DNA of 64,000 nt from Volutella citrinella (GCA_034401135.1 JAWZSP010000005.1:1488001-1552000); one strand, 5' to 3'; counted from the first letter of the stretch, positions 1-16,117 are shown. Notes: generated by a model from the letters alone, not told the origin. Program-made: numbers and translations.

Positions 1-3000
1 GTTGGCCTCGAGCCACGTCTCCATGCGCTCCCTCACGCTCTTCATGGACCTCAGCACGGGCATCTTGCCACCGTCCTCGGCTGCCACAAAGGAACCCGGG
101 TTGAGCAGGAGGTCGAAGCAGTCGGTCCAGATGTCCGTCTGCCAGTACCTCTTGAGGCTCTCGCGGATCTTGTACTTGCGACCCATCTTGCCGAGCCCGC
201 CTTGGTCGCTGCGCACCGTCTCAATGTACTTGCCAAAGAGCAGGCAATGGACGACGCCGGCCAGGCCGTGGTAGTCAATCTGCCACGTCCAGGGCCTCCC
301 CTCACGCATCTCGGCGCAGTCCTGCGCCGTCGTCTTCCAGTCGGCGATGAACTCGACGTCGGGAATAAAGGCGCGCATGTCGATACCGCGACCGAAATCG
401 ATGAGGACGACGCCGCGCGAGGACCAGCCACCGCTGCCGTCTCCGTGCCACTGGCTGGCGAGGCTATGCTCTCCTCCTGCAGCGCCCGCGTCGAGCCGGA
501 GCAGGCAGTTGTCGACCTTGAGGTCGCCATGTAGCACGCTCTTGGCGTGCAGAGCCTCCACGGTACGCAGCAGCTCGATGGTGAAGAACATGGCAAGCTG
601 TTCGTCCATGACGCCCGAGGGTTCGGCCCGGAAGAAGTTCACAACGTCAAGCAGCGTGCCATACGGGTGGTAGGGCAGGAAGAGGAATGCCTCATCCTTG
701 TAAAGATGCATCTCGTGTGCATACGAGAGCGAGGCAGAAGCGCGGTGCTGCGGACCGAGGCGAGTATGAGCCACCCGCATCATATGGAACTCCCATGGCG
801 TGGGGGGCGATTCCATCTTCAATGCCTCGACCTGGCTGCGGTGATTGACAGCAAAGGCTCCTCGTCCCATGGTTGCAACTGCATTCTCGTCGTTCTCGGC
901 GGCGCCGTCGGGGGCAGAGTTCTCAACCAGGTAGACAGGGGCGAAGGCACCGGCGCCAAGCTCCCTCTTGACCGTGTAGGTTGATTCGCCATCGGGAAAC
1001 TCGATGAGCACGGGGGCAATCGCCGTTGCCGTCTTGTCGGCACCGTTCTTGGTTGCCTTTGTGAGGGCTTTGGCAAACTTGCGAATCTCGCCGCCGCGAC
1101 CGTATGGCTCTGTCTGGCGATCGTAGAATCCAGAGTAGGCGTTCAGAGGCGGCTGCATCTTGGAGATGATCTCGGCACGGACAGCCTCGTCAACAGGGTT
1201 GCATTGGGCATCCTTTATGATGGGGCCCTTGGCGGGGATCGTCTTGCCGACTGGCCCTGTAGCTGCTTTGGGAGCCAATGGCCCAGAGGGTTTAGGCGGA
1301 GGCTGAGCATCGTTCACGATTTCGCGTATCGGGCTGCTCATCGGCTCCAAGTCGGAGCTCGAATCGTGCACCATGGACGACCCGTCTCGCTTGCACGGGG
1401 TCTTTGAGGAATCATAGCCGTCAACGTCCACATCCAGCGACACCTCGGTTCTCTCAGCGATGGGCGTCATAAATGGAAGCCGGTTGTTGGCCACTTCGGC
1501 CGCATCTCTAAACGGCCTTGTTGGCGCCTCATAGTCTTCTGGAGGCACGGGAACGAAGATGGTACGCGTCCTTGGGCTCGAGTGCTCCGAATCACTCTCG
1601 CCATCGCCTTCGTCTTCCTCACCTGCACTCTCTCCATTTGCCGGCTGGTCGTCGAATGACTGCGTCGGATTCTGCTCTGGGATGCTGGTGTCGATCAGAT
1701 CAGATACCTGCGTATTGTCGTTCTCGACTTGGGCATCATCGTCACCGTCGAGTCTAGGAACGTGCCTTCGTGTGGAGAAGTCGGACCACTCGCTTACGCT
1801 CTTCACGTCGGACGTTTCGTCATCGCCCGCATCGCTGGTAGCATCAATCTGCCTGGTGGTGTTGGTTGTACTCTCGGCATCCGTGGTGTAGTCACCGTCA
1901 CTCTCATAATCGTCTTCGTCATCGCCGCTCTCCTCATCATCATCATCAGCCGATTTCAGGGGAGCATTGAAGATTTCGTAAATTTCATCAGTGGCGGCCT
2001 TGGTGTGGAGGGTCATGGTGGGCTCTGAAGTGTTCTTCTTGCGAAGCTTTGGCCTCGAGGGAGAATCAAGTTTCGCTTTGACTGTGTCATGCGTAAGTAC
2101 ATCGCGATCCTTTAGAGTATCGTTGATGGCTTGGCGGCACTTACTGATTTGAGTCTCGTTGACCTCCATCATCTTCTTCTTTCTTCCGGATTTAGACGCA
2201 CGAGGCGGCTCGACAACTGCTCCGTTCTCGTCATATTGCGAAGAGTCTTTGTGGATGACGAGCTTCTGCATGATGCCGTTGCTAATTTCCTCGATTTCAC
2301 GCAATGGGGCCACGGGTTCGGGCACGAGGCTCTCATCAAATGACTCGTCATCCCACGAGCAGTCGAGCCAGCCCCGATTCGACGCCATGATCTCTTCAAA
2401 ACTCAGCTCGGTTCCCTGCTCCTCGGGAGTGGGGTATATGGCAGCTAGATCGACAAAAACGCGCTCTTTCTTGCCCGTTTGGGGGTGAATGGAGATCTGA
2501 TGCTTAGATGGCACAACAACCAAGTTCTGAATTTGAGCAAGAGACTGCAAGTACATCAACGCCAACACAGCCAACCATTAGTCCCATCATCATCAACATG
2601 AGGCGGATATGGTAAGGAGCCATCAGCTTACCGGATCCTTAAAAATTGCCATCTTGCCACCGGCGGGCTTCTTTCCTCCCGCCTTCAGGGTTTCGCCCGC
2701 CCACGGCTTTGCCTCCATAACGTTCTCCTTCTTTCGGTCCCCAAGAGATCCAATCGTGTCCCATCCTTTCGATCCAGCTCCCATAGATGACATTGCTGAT
2801 GGCTTGGCCTCGGAGTCGGAAAAGATGGCCATCTTTGACTTTGCTGGCCTTGAGCTACCACTAGCGGCGGCGCGGGCTGCTTGAGGGTCTGAGGGCCTCG
2901 CGGCGGCAGAGAAAGGATCAACTTTTGCGGCTAGCGCAGGGCGCACAGTGGGCAGAGCCGGCGAGGAGGGTTCCGCAAGGGCCTCGGGCTGCTGAGCAAC

Positions 3001-3612
3001 CCGCTCTTCAAACTCCTTGAACTTGCGGATCAGTCTCTGGACGGGCCGGGCTTCTCGCTCAATGCCCATTTGGTAGACCTCCTCTGCCTGTGCCCACCGC
3101 GATGCGCCCTCGAGCCATTCGGCGTATTCCTCGTAGTACAACGCGAGGCCTTCGCCGATGGCCTGCCGCGAGAGAAACACATATGTCTCCCGCGGGGCGT
3201 CTGAAAACCAGTGGATGTAGTGAATCCAGAGCTTGAGGTATCTCGGGTCATTCTTGTACTGCGCCGATCCTATAAATGCCTTTGTTGCCCTCTCGAGAAG
3301 AGTGTGAAGCTGTGACTGAGGCGTCGCTTGGGCTGAAGGATAGGCATCCAAGGTCCAGCGCACATATCGGTCGAAAATATCCAGGGGATCATCCGACTCG
3401 GCCAGGTTCTCGACCTCGGCTTCGTATTCGGCGCGGATGCAGTCATTGACGTTTCTTGTGTCTGAAGGCGTAGGTGTTGCCAGCTTGTGGAGCGGGGATG
3501 GAGAGTATAGTTGGGCAAGCTTCTTGGCCGATCGGCCTCCAGGCAGAGACTGGATGTTCTCTTTCTGGCCTTCGATCAGATCGAAGTCGATGAGGTCGTT
3601 TGAGGGCGCCAT
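1..3612 (-). CDS. BUB1: Spindle-checkpoint kinase BUB1 with Mad3 features (3' end cut by window edge)
   Basis: Exons 3612-2632, 2544-2145 and 2081-<1, with introns 2631-2545 (GTAAG...TTGCAG) and 2144-2082. About 1154 residues are visible; only the last few tens are missing. The N-terminus has a KEN box at residues 17-19, then a Mad3/BUB1 region I TPR domain (about 60-210). A second KEN lies at 295-297, between two MAIF[SK]D motifs (261-266 and 321-326). Exon 2 carries the Mad3/BUB1 region II core ELSFEEIMA. Near residue 666 is an MTPIAERTE segment typical of BUB1. The C-terminal kinase domain (from about 825) has GAGAFAPVYLV, ALKMESPP, the catalytic loop HGDLKVDN and DFGRG. By family knowledge, it acts at unattached kinetochores, phosphorylates H2A and supports Cdc20 inhibition. 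The start codon at 3612 has a good context (CAAGATGG). Confidence 0.95.
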
Positions 3613-4349
3613 CTTGCGCTACGCTGCTTTTCCTGGCTGGCGAGAACCAGAACAAGAGAGCAAAGTCGGGTATTGCTGGCGATGTTGCTGTTGTTAGTGG
3701 GTGGTAGACAGGATCAAAACGTGGGGCGTGTTTTCCCCTGTCGTTATGTTGATGTCGCCAAACATGCTAGCACTTTGAAGAAGGTTGCTGTAGAAACAGC
3801 CACATGTGGCGCATGCTCAAGGTACCAACCCCCCCAGTTGGCTCACAAGCCACACACCACAAACCAGCCTACCTCAAAATAGACGAACAAATGGGGTGTG
3901 TAGATAATCTCATGTATTAATGCCTAGCCGGAGCAAGCGCGTCTTGATAAAAGCGTTACGTAGTGTCGATGTTCAATTGTGATAACCATGAGTCACACCC
4001 ACCATGACTAAAACATCATGAAGATTGAAAGGCACCCGTATCTAGACGAGCATGGCCATACACGTCAAATGTGGGTGAATTGATTGGCACAGAGCTCCGC
4101 CGGCCTTTCCTTTCACGAAAGAGGCGAGGCGCGGGGCAGCCGAGCGTGGGAGCGCGTCATTTGGGACTCAAATCGTGGGATTTCTCATTGAAACTAGCTA
4201 TGAGCGGCCGTGGCCCTTGAAAACTTTTCTGCCTCATTACTTTCCGCTTTTACTTCCTGGTATCCCAATCCCCACACATTCTCAAGCTGAGGACCCATAG
4301 ACATAAGTTTTTTTTTTTTTTCATTTCGATTTCGTAAGCCGGCACCTTT
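3613..4349. other. Intergenic: BUB1 upstream region and enolase 3' UTR
   Basis: No gene is visible. The part next to 4349 should hold the enolase 3' UTR. It includes a run of 14 T at 4308-4321, read as A14 in the enolase transcript about 30 nt after its stop. The part next to 3613 is the BUB1 promoter; no clear TATA or known operator was seen. Open frames here are short and look non-coding. Confidence 0.7.
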
Positions 4350-8059
<3,710 letters not shown>

Positions 8060-8942
8060 CTAGAAACGCTCCTTCATCCTCGCCGCCACTGTCCTCAGGT
8101 TGCCGTAGACCTTTCCGGGGGGCTTTCCGAGAATCAAGCTCACAACTGACTCTCGCGCCAGATGAATGTTCTTGAATCCGCCGAGAATGTGAATCTTGGA
8201 GTCGGCCAGCACAATACGGGTTCGGCTCGCATTTTCAATGGCAAACTTCGTCTTTCCATCTTTGCCCGCAATTCGTCCGATGGCTCGGGCCTGGCTATCG
8301 CCGTGCATGGTTCGCACGTCCTTGATCTCAAATGTCTCGATATAGAGGTCGTCGAGTCGGAGCAGAGCGATAGCATCGTCAACATCAAATCCGAGTGTGA
8401 AGGCCTTCAAGAAATCCTCTCCCTTCTGGATCGCACCCGAGTCGACAGTGTGTTTGGATGTCCTCAGCTCGACCGTCTTTCGCTTGATATTCATACGGCA
8501 TTGAAGCTTCAGGTGTTCGACGAGGGGGGGATAAATGGTAGGCCAGGCCTGCTTCAAGGGCGTCATTCGATGGGGTGGGATAGGGACTTTGCGAGTCTCG
8601 ACTCGAGTAGCGGGGTCCTTCAAGATAGTTAGGCAACGAATCATCAGAGTCAAACCCATCAAGCTGAAGTCTTACAATATCCTTGGCGGGCGCAAATCGG
8701 GGACGGCCTTCCTCATCCACGGCCATCTCGTCCTCGCTGTTCTGCTCAATGGGCACTACAACGCCAGCATCTGCGGGAAGGGAATCGGGCGCATCCAGCA
8801 AAAATTCGTCCTCATTCTCTAACGACTTAATTAGAGCGGTCCACACGACGGTCTGCAGCAAAGTTTTACCTGTCTCCGGGAGTGGAAGGTTTTCGGCGAG
8901 CGGGGTATCATCCGCTTTCTTTAAGGCAGTTGGTGCCGGCAT
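8060..8942 (-). CDS. PNO1: KH-domain ribosome assembly factor Pno1/Dim2
   Basis: Exons 8942-8870, 8818-8676 and 8617-8060 give 257 residues. Intron 1 (51 bp, GTAAAA...TTAG) is a multiple of three with no stop, so a 274-residue read-through form is possible. Intron 2 is 58 bp, with CCTAAC near its end and an AAG acceptor. The N-terminus MPAPTALKK and the acidic region are family-like. The C-terminal half has tandem KH folds, with RKVPIPPHRMTPLK, the KH core GRIAGKDGKTKFAIE and the end RESVVSLILGKPPGKVYG. By family knowledge, it binds the 3' end of 18S rRNA in pre-40S particles, recruits Dim1 and regulates Nob1 cleavage in nucleolus and cytoplasm. It is divergent from the Mdm31 gene. Confidence 0.95.
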
Positions 8943-9474
8943 CTTGACGATAGTCCAAGGAAATCTCTGGAAAGGAGTGGTATCGGGCAGGAGCACTGTA
9001 ATGCCTACCTCGGGTGTTGCGACGGCGTGGGGCGAAAAAGTCGTGGCTGTTTGAGGATGGTTACTTCCAAGGGCACAAAGTTGTCGACGACGACCAGTGG
9101 GTGGGTTTCTGCGCCGACTTTCACACACCGATCAGAAAATTTGTGGTTGCTTATCGGGCCTTATCTATTGGTCAGCCCAGTGCCGCTGCGCCGTCGCGTC
9201 ATGGAATTGGATCCTGCCAGGGAAGTACCTCTGTACGTGAGCCTCAGGGAGCGGGTCGACTACGCATTACCAGCCAATTGCTAGAACTTCATGCGCATTA
9301 CAACCTCTAGCTACCGTCCACTAAAGCCAACCACCTGCCTCGACGTCGACACGCGCGCCGCCGCCGCCGCCTCCTCCCAATCTCTCTACCCCCGACTACA
9401 TCTCGAGAACATTGATCCAACCCAAACCTCCAACAACCTTGTCTTCTTGTCAGCAGACATCATGTGTTGCAAAG
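8943..9474. other. Divergent promoter between PNO1 and MDM31
   Basis: This 532 bp gap separates two genes read outward. No recognised operator was found. The MDM31 side ends in a CT-rich leader (about 9360-9460), with a six-codon upstream frame just before its start. Confidence 0.6.
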
Positions 9475-9482
9475 ATGGCTAA
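9462..9482 (+). promoter_or_regulatory. Six-codon uORF overlapping the MDM31 start codon
   Basis: An ATG at 9462 opens a frame of six codons (MCCKDG) that stops at 9480-9482, inside the second codon of MDM31 (ATG at 9475). A ribosome using it would pass over the main ATG and stop five bases after it. This layout can lower translation or require re-initiation. It matters only if transcription starts upstream of 9462, which cannot be seen here. Confidence 0.5.
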
Positions 9483-11748
9483 AGGCGTCCCCTCCTTTCT
9501 GCTTAGGCGCCGCCCCGGGATAGCCGTCATCTCTTCCAACATCTCTCCAGCTTTGCAACTTATTGCATCTAGGACCGAACAGCGGCTTATCACTTCGAAC
9601 ATCGCTACATCCCGTACGGGCCAGCTTGTACAGAGCCAGTTTCTTTGGCCGTTGTGTGGCGGAAGAGAAAGACAGTGGATTGGTGTCACGCCCTCGGCAC
9701 AGTCACGCCCATGGCTCACATCTGCGGAATCACCGCTCAAACAACGAACTGCCTTTTCAATATCTGGAAATCCTGTGGGCCAATTCTCTAGAGCATGGAC
9801 ATATCAGCAAAGATTCTACAGCAAAAATGCCAAGGATGCCAAATGCGCTTGCGGCAAAGACTTGCCAGAGACTCACCACCCAGGCAAGACATCAAAAGAA
9901 ATACATGACGCAAGACCATTAGATTCCAAAAACGCTCGGGATACAACGCCAACGCCTGATTCTCCCTCTATCAAGCGAAATGCATCGGACTCCGACTCGG
10001 AGTCATTTTCCTCCTCGGTTACGAAATACTTACACCTTCCCCACCTCCCGAAGATGCCGCACCGTCCAACGAAGGAGGAGCTGCTGGCCGCGGCCACTGG
10101 ATTCTGGCAGAGGATGAAGGTTCGGTTCAAGTGGATGTCCATCAGGAGCATGCGGCCATGGAACGCTGATGAATGGGGGGCTTTCGTCTCCTGGTTCATG
10201 CTGGGCCACATCGTCTGGGTTCTGCTTGGCACGACAACCTTCTTCTCCCTGGTCATTTTCTCCATCAACACCGTATTTGCACAGGGTAAGTTAACTTGTT
10301 TGACTTTCATGAATATAAAACCATTGCTTCGGATGCACTAACAATAAATAGAAACCCTCGCCAAGTGGGTTGGCGACTACTTGACGAAATCCGCAGGCAT
10401 TACTGTCATCTTCGAGTCTGCCATCGTTCCAAAGTGGGGCGACGGTGTCATTTCCTTTCGGAATGTCTTTGTATCTCGTCGCCCCGGGCAGGCCAAGTCT
10501 TTCGTAAGCAAGGGATCATCAGACGATGCCGCCGTTGCTGCAGCTGGGCGAAAGACCCCAACCGACGATGCCTCTGTTGACGAAGACGATGGGAATTACA
10601 CCCAATTCGATGTGACTATTGCCACAGTCAACGTCACGCTCTCATTCCTCAATTGGTGGAATAGCAAGGGACTACTCAAGGACGTCGAAGTCAAGGGTGT
10701 GCGAGGCGTCATCGATCGCACTTCGGTTGTTTGGTCACAGACCCAGGTCGACCCTCTCTCATACCGTCACACGCACAATCCCGGCGATTTCGAAATTGAG
10801 AAGTTCAAAATGGAAGATCTCTTGCTCACAATACACCAGCCGGGAGGCTTTCGACCCTTCTCAGTCAGCATATTCTCATGCGAATTGCCGCAGCTCCGGA
10901 AGCAGTGGCTATTTTACGACTTCCTCTCCGCGAACCACATGTCAGGTTCCTTTGACGGCTCTCTATTTACCATCCACCCTCGGCAGGTTCATGGAGTCGT
11001 TCCCAACTATGATCAAGTTCCCTCTCTGAGCCTTGGGGATCCCAAAGCGTGGAAAAAGTTCAGCAGGATTCGCATTGATGGGCTAAAGATCGACCACCTC
11101 AATCGTGGAGTTGACGGCCCCTTTGGTTGGATCTACGAGGGCAATGTCGATATTGTGACCGACATTATGTTCCCCGCTGACTCGGATGAGGGAATCACCA
11201 AGGTCATGGCCGATTTCTATGACCAGCTGGAGGACATCGTCATAGCCAACAAGCATCGATTTCTGCGGAATGTAACGGACAACACGCCCGCCCTCCTTAC
11301 CTCGGGACACCTTTCAGACTCATCTGGCCAATCCTTCGATAACGACGAGCCTACCCAGGGTGAGACTTCTGATGACGACCGCCGTTATCTCATCATGGAT
11401 CTTCGCATCCACTTCAACGACGTCAAGGCTGCCGTCCCCATTTTCACCAAGGACATGTCCTATGTGAACCAAGCGCTGGTTCGCCCAATCGTAGCGTACA
11501 TCAACGCCAAGAAGACATACATCCCAATTAACTGTCGCATCGTGAAGCGTGCAAGCGATTTCGACGGGAGCTGGTCAGTCTTCGATTGTGGTTTGATGAA
11601 CGACATGTCTGCCGAGACGTACGAAGCCGTGGCAAAGGATGTCGAGGACCAACAAAGCCGAGTTCGCCGATTCAAGAAGGTTGGCTTTTGGACTCTCTCC
11701 TTGGCCGTCCATGCCCTCTTCATGGGTATGGCGGGCAATGTGGTCTGA
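9475..11748 (+). CDS. MDM31: Mitochondrial inner-membrane protein of the Mdm31/Mdm32 family
   Basis: Exons 9475-10285 and 10352-11748 (66 bp intron GTAAGT...CACTAAC...ATAG) give 735 residues. The first ~115 residues are rich in R, S, T and A without acidic stretches until 'ERQ', fitting a mitochondrial presequence. A hydrophobic segment at about 237-268 (FVSWFMLGHIVWVLLG...) and a short C-terminal one (about 716-735) are membrane-spanning candidates. Between them lie conserved family blocks: WVGDYLTKSAGITVIFESAI, NWWNSKGLLKDVEVKGVRG and WIYEGNVDIVTDIMFP. In yeast these proteins sit in the inner membrane and support mitochondrial shape, distribution and cardiolipin-linked functions. The chosen start has the context AAGATGG; an upstream TTG extension is not credible. 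Confidence 0.93.
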
Positions 11749-12790
11749 TGGCCTCATCGGCTCACGCAACTACTCTACTCAACCGTTTGATTATTTAATG
11801 ACGCACCTGTGGGATAGACAATGGCGTTTACAGGGGAGCCATGTTATAAAGGGAATTCGTTGGGCGTTGGACGGCAGGCGTTTTGTAAGCTGGTGGTGTA
11901 TTGACTGGAGTTTTTATGGCTGTTATGGACAGGCCAGGATGATTATGCTTCGAACACCAAGTGAAGCCCCCCTCGATCACGTCGAGCCTGGCATCATGTT
12001 TATGGAGGGACAGCGGGGCTTGCCAGTGGATGACGAGATAGATACCCTTGCTGTCTTTGTATTGAACAGGATTTTCTACTGGAACCATGTGCTTTGCCGT
12101 TTTTGGGTTTAACAAGGCGTCCCGCGTCCTTTGCATGAGATGAGTCCGTGTCTGAGGCCAGAGCCTAAATCGTCCCACACTGCCATCAAACGTTTTACAA
12201 TTTGTGCACACACATGGGCCCCGTTGGACAACAATAAACAAGTCGGGTAAAAATCAAAGCATTGCTTTTTATAGGTGTTGTTGCTCTAGATATCCCCACG
12301 GTCAAATCTGCCGCGGATGCTATAGAAAAGAGCCAAATCTAAACGCCTTGACAGATGATCATTCGCTCAAAGGGGGCGCCAATACGTCTGTCTAGATTCG
12401 CTGTCCCAAGGCTCCTAAGCTCCTGCCGGAACCAACAAACTATTGCGTGCTTTCGCAGGCAGCTTGGTCCATACCCATCAAATCAGCCCCGGTCTTCCTC
12501 TCCCACTTCAATCTCGGCGGAGCGTGGTTTCGGCGGTGTCGTGACTGCTGTTTGCGGAAGGCCAGGCCCTCTGCTACTACCGGCGAAGCGGATCAAGTGG
12601 CCGCAACTCGCCTGGAGAAGCATGGGGCAAACTGTCCAACACCTCCTGAACCAGTAAAGTGTTTGGAAGAGGAGGAAAGGCTGCCAGCCTCTGCGGTCGA
12701 CATAGAATACGCTCACATGAAGTCGTCACTGGGTAATATCGCGTTAGCATCGGTTCTGCGGGATTATTGTCTTCCGACATGTGTTTCCAC
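11749..12790. other. Convergent 3' regions of MDM31 and HCR1
   Basis: No gene is supported. The stretch lies between two stop codons and should hold both 3' UTRs. Open frames of 60-150 codons occur on both strands but show no recognisable family, no consistent codon bias and no start context. No repeat was seen. Confidence 0.65.
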
Positions 12791-13830
12791 TTACTCGCCA
12801 AAAGCGTCATCGTCGTAGGCCTGAGTGTCTGCGACGTTGGCACGGGTAGCCACAAGCGAGGTCTTGGTCTTGGCGGCCTTGGTCTTCTTGCCGCCCTTGT
12901 CAGCAGCCTTCTCTTCCTTCATCTTCTCGTTGCTGAGAGCAGTCAGGCCACTGGCGAGCTTCTTGATCTGCTCGCTGGGCATCTCGCGGGCAAGCTGCTT
13001 GGCGAAATCCTGAAGGAAAAGGCTGTACTGGGCCTTCTTGGCGTTGGCAGAGATGAGGGGAGCAAGGGTATTTCGGAGAGCTTCGAACTGAGCCTTGGTC
13101 TTGGGGTCGAAGAGGGGCAGCTTGCTGATATCGACGGTGCTGGAAGGGTCGTCGCTGTTGACGGCAACGGCGGTGATAGGCCTGGCCTTGGCGCGGTTGG
13201 CGCTGATGCCAATATCACCAAACATGTCGGCGGCGTGGGCAAGATCAGCCTCCTGCTCGGTGCGTCGGAGACGCTCTCGGCGCTCGGCCTCGGTCTCCTC
13301 GATCTCGTCATCGGCATCCTCATCCTCAGCCTTGCGGCGAGCACGATCGGCCTGGTGCTCGGCAATACGCTGGCCCTTAGGCTTCTTGTTTGCGGCGGCT
13401 TCAGCAGCGGCCTTGGCCTTGGCCTCGGCGGCCTTCTTCTCCTTTTCGCGCTCTACTTCGGAGTCTTCGGCGGCGTCCCAGGAGTCGAGAACCTATCGAG
13501 AAGACGGCCGTTAGTTACCAAGGGCCCGGCCTAGGGAGCTTCGACGGCCAGCGTGGACTCACGTCACTGTCATCTTCCTCGTCATCGAACTTGCGACGGC
13601 CGGCAACAGGGGCAGCTGGCGAGCTAGAGCTGCTGTCGCTGTCCTCGTCGTCTACAAACTCATTGTTAGCCGACCCGCATATCTTTGGGATTCGGGAATC
13701 TGCATCAAGGCCGTTTCCCCGAAAATCAACAGCCTCGGCTGGGCTAATCTGAGATAGATCCAGGCGGGAAGGCAAACATGGATAGGTTGTAAATGAATGC
13801 GCACTTACCCCACTGCTTTTTGGGAGGCAT
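12791..13830 (-). CDS. HCR1: Translation initiation factor eIF3 subunit J (Hcr1)
   Basis: Exons 13830-13809, 13651-13563 and 13492-12791 give 270 residues, typical for eIF3j. Introns are 157 bp and 70 bp, with phases that join exactly. The first exon codes only MPPKKQW. The protein has the family order: an acidic N-terminus (DDEDSDSSSSS...DDSDVLDSWD), a K/E/A-rich central helix (EREKEKKAAEAKAKAAAEA...), then the C-terminal half with DMFGDIGIS and FLQDFAKQLAREM. By family knowledge, it is a loosely bound eIF3 subunit that binds the 40S decoding centre and aids start selection, termination and recycling. It runs convergently to MDM31. Confidence 0.95.
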
Positions 13831-16059
13831 GGTGTCGAGAGCAAGAAATGGTTGTGGAGGGGTTTTTGCACGAGATGTTTGCAAGTACCAGGGGAGGCAG
13901 AGAATCCGGGAGGTGTGCTAATCTGGGCGAACAGATGCAACCGAGTCTCTCGATGGTGGTTGGATCGGGAGAAGGAGGGTTGGAGAATTTCGTCAGGCAC
14001 AAAGACACTTACGGGCACGCAAAATGTCGGCGGGGGCGGGGGTTTTCGCGAAGAGGGGCAGCAGACGTGCCAGGCAATGCGCGCGCGCTGGCGCTCCACC
14101 AGACACCAGACACCACCGAGAGCGTGGCAGTGGCCACCACAGTGAGGCGAGAGAGTGTGTGAGCGTTGTTAGTCCGCAGGGAGACGCACTCGCCACGGGC
14201 GCATTGTAGCGAATCGCGCAGGGGAGATCATTCTTCCAATGTGACGAGTGGTATGCATCGCGGATGGGCGGCTGTGACATCAAGAAATCGCTTTTGTCAT
14301 GTGAAGGTCCGTCCGTTGGTTCTATGCGAACAGAGCCACCCGAGACTTGGACCTCTAGGTTTCGCGGGTCGTAAGTCGTGAGCTGAATGCGGGCTTTTGC
14401 CCGTCACACGTCATTGTCTTGCCCGAAGCGCGCCGACGCCTTGACAGTGGGGGTGCGGCCACGTCAAATATCGCCAGGAATACCGTAAATAGAACAACAA
14501 GGCTAGGAAAAATTGTAGCACCTGCTTGGGGCATTAAAAGGACCCGTCGAAATGGCAATGGCAATGGCAATGTCAATCAAATACGGTCTTGGCCTTGATT
14601 GCTCCACCTCATTTGGCAAGCCATGCTCAATGCTTGGTGTAGGTTAGCATGGCCCATATGACAGGGAGGGAGGTCCTTCACCAAGAACAACAGAGATGCC
14701 GTATCTCTTTTACGGTTGAGGTTAATCTAAATAATTGGGATGCAAATAACTAGATCACTTCGTCTACCCCGAGCGGCCAGAGCGTGGTTATGCCTGACAT
14801 TTCGTCTCCGCATCGCCGTTCAAATGTCCTTGACCCACCGTCGGCGACACAGTGAGTCACGAAATATGCTCAATGCAGCAACTTGGGACTACCTTGCAGC
14901 GCAATTACCACATGCCGAGATCCGTGACATCCGAAGGCATCTGGGAGGGTGTTCAGGCCGTTGGGATTTGAATACAGTGTTTCAATGCAGCCTCAATTGA
15001 CGTTGCGCCAACGGCTACATCTCCTCTGGCGGTGATGCCGGGTTTGTAAGTGGCGTTTGGACATCGGCGAAGCAGCATCTCCGGACATGTATTCTCTGTA
15101 CAACGACGGCCAGGGACGTGCCTCGTATCGGAACCTGTCCCGAGAGAGTGCCGTACCGTAGATTCCAAATTCCTACTTCCATGGATTCACACGCCATCAC
15201 ATCGGATGACTTTGTCGTTTTCCCAATTATGCCTAAACCCCGAACCAGAGCCCCGATCAAGTCGATTTGGTCCATCGCCAAGAGCTACCTGGTCCCCTGG
15301 ATATGAACTGATACTTATCAAGCTAATTACCTACCAACGCTGCTAGCCTCCTACGATGCCAACTCCCACCCAGTGGAGGGGCAACCCCGTCTTGCCCGTC
15401 CAACCGTTCGCCCTCGTCCGGCTTGTAGCGGCCGCCGAAATTGCCTAATCGGGACAATGGTGACTGAATTGGAAGCCCTGCCTTGCCAGCCCTTACCCAC
15501 GCTACCACTGGCTTGGAAGCTCCAGACAGGCTTCCTGGTCGCGGGCCCAGATGGCGGGACTGGCAGCTGCAACCCTCAGCGCTGTCAACAGGGCAAGAGG
15601 GGGGGGGGAGTTCTTTTTCTGGTCTCCTGACATGACGGAGCCCCAGCCAACAAGGCCTAAAAAAAATTTCTTGTTGCTGCTTGGGCGCGTGCGAGAGATT
15701 CAAGGCTGAAAAGGTCCGACAGCGCCCGGGAGCGGGAGGCGTTGTCCGCACAGTGCTCCCGGATCCTCCCGACCGCGTCCAAGGTGACGGGGCTCACGTG
15801 GGCCTCATGCGAACGCCAGATCAATCGCCGATTCATTGCCCTGGGGCCCTGCTCTGTAAGCTGGGCACGGCTATTGGGCTGCTGACTTCTCAGGATCGGC
15901 CGCGGAGATGGATACCCTTGACTTGACACTGTGAGGCGTCTCATCTCACCTTTCGCAATCCGAACCGTCTTCGTGCCTCGCTGCTCGCCCTTTCGTATTG
16001 TGACTGCGTTTTTGTCAGCGCAGGGGGCAACGTGCCCAGCATGCATTCCCATATCCGCT

Positions 16060-16072
16060 CGGCCCCAACCGG
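16060..16072 (+). promoter_or_regulatory. CGG-N7-CGG element, probable alternative-oxidase induction motif (AIM)
   Basis: Two CGG triplets in direct orientation are separated by exactly seven bases (CGG-CCCCAAC-CGG). They lie 46 bp upstream of the TATA box and about 200 bp upstream of the alternative oxidase ATG. In Neurospora crassa, aod-1 induction is known to need two CGG repeats 7 bp apart, bound by the zinc-cluster factors AOD2 and AOD5. The match in spacing, orientation and position is seen directly; binding is inference. Confidence 0.65.
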
Positions 16073-16117
16073 GAACACCCCCACGGCGTGTGCGTTATGG
16101 TAACTTCAAGTCGTAGA

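Noticed and set aside
9412..9474. Upstream TTG extension of MDM31 by 21 codons
   Set aside because: Not an ATG and the added residues are not presequence-like; ATG 9475 has a good context.
12767..13534. Plus-strand frame of 255 codons over HCR1
   Set aside because: Lies on the reverse of three supported HCR1 exons; Leu/Gly-rich shadow.
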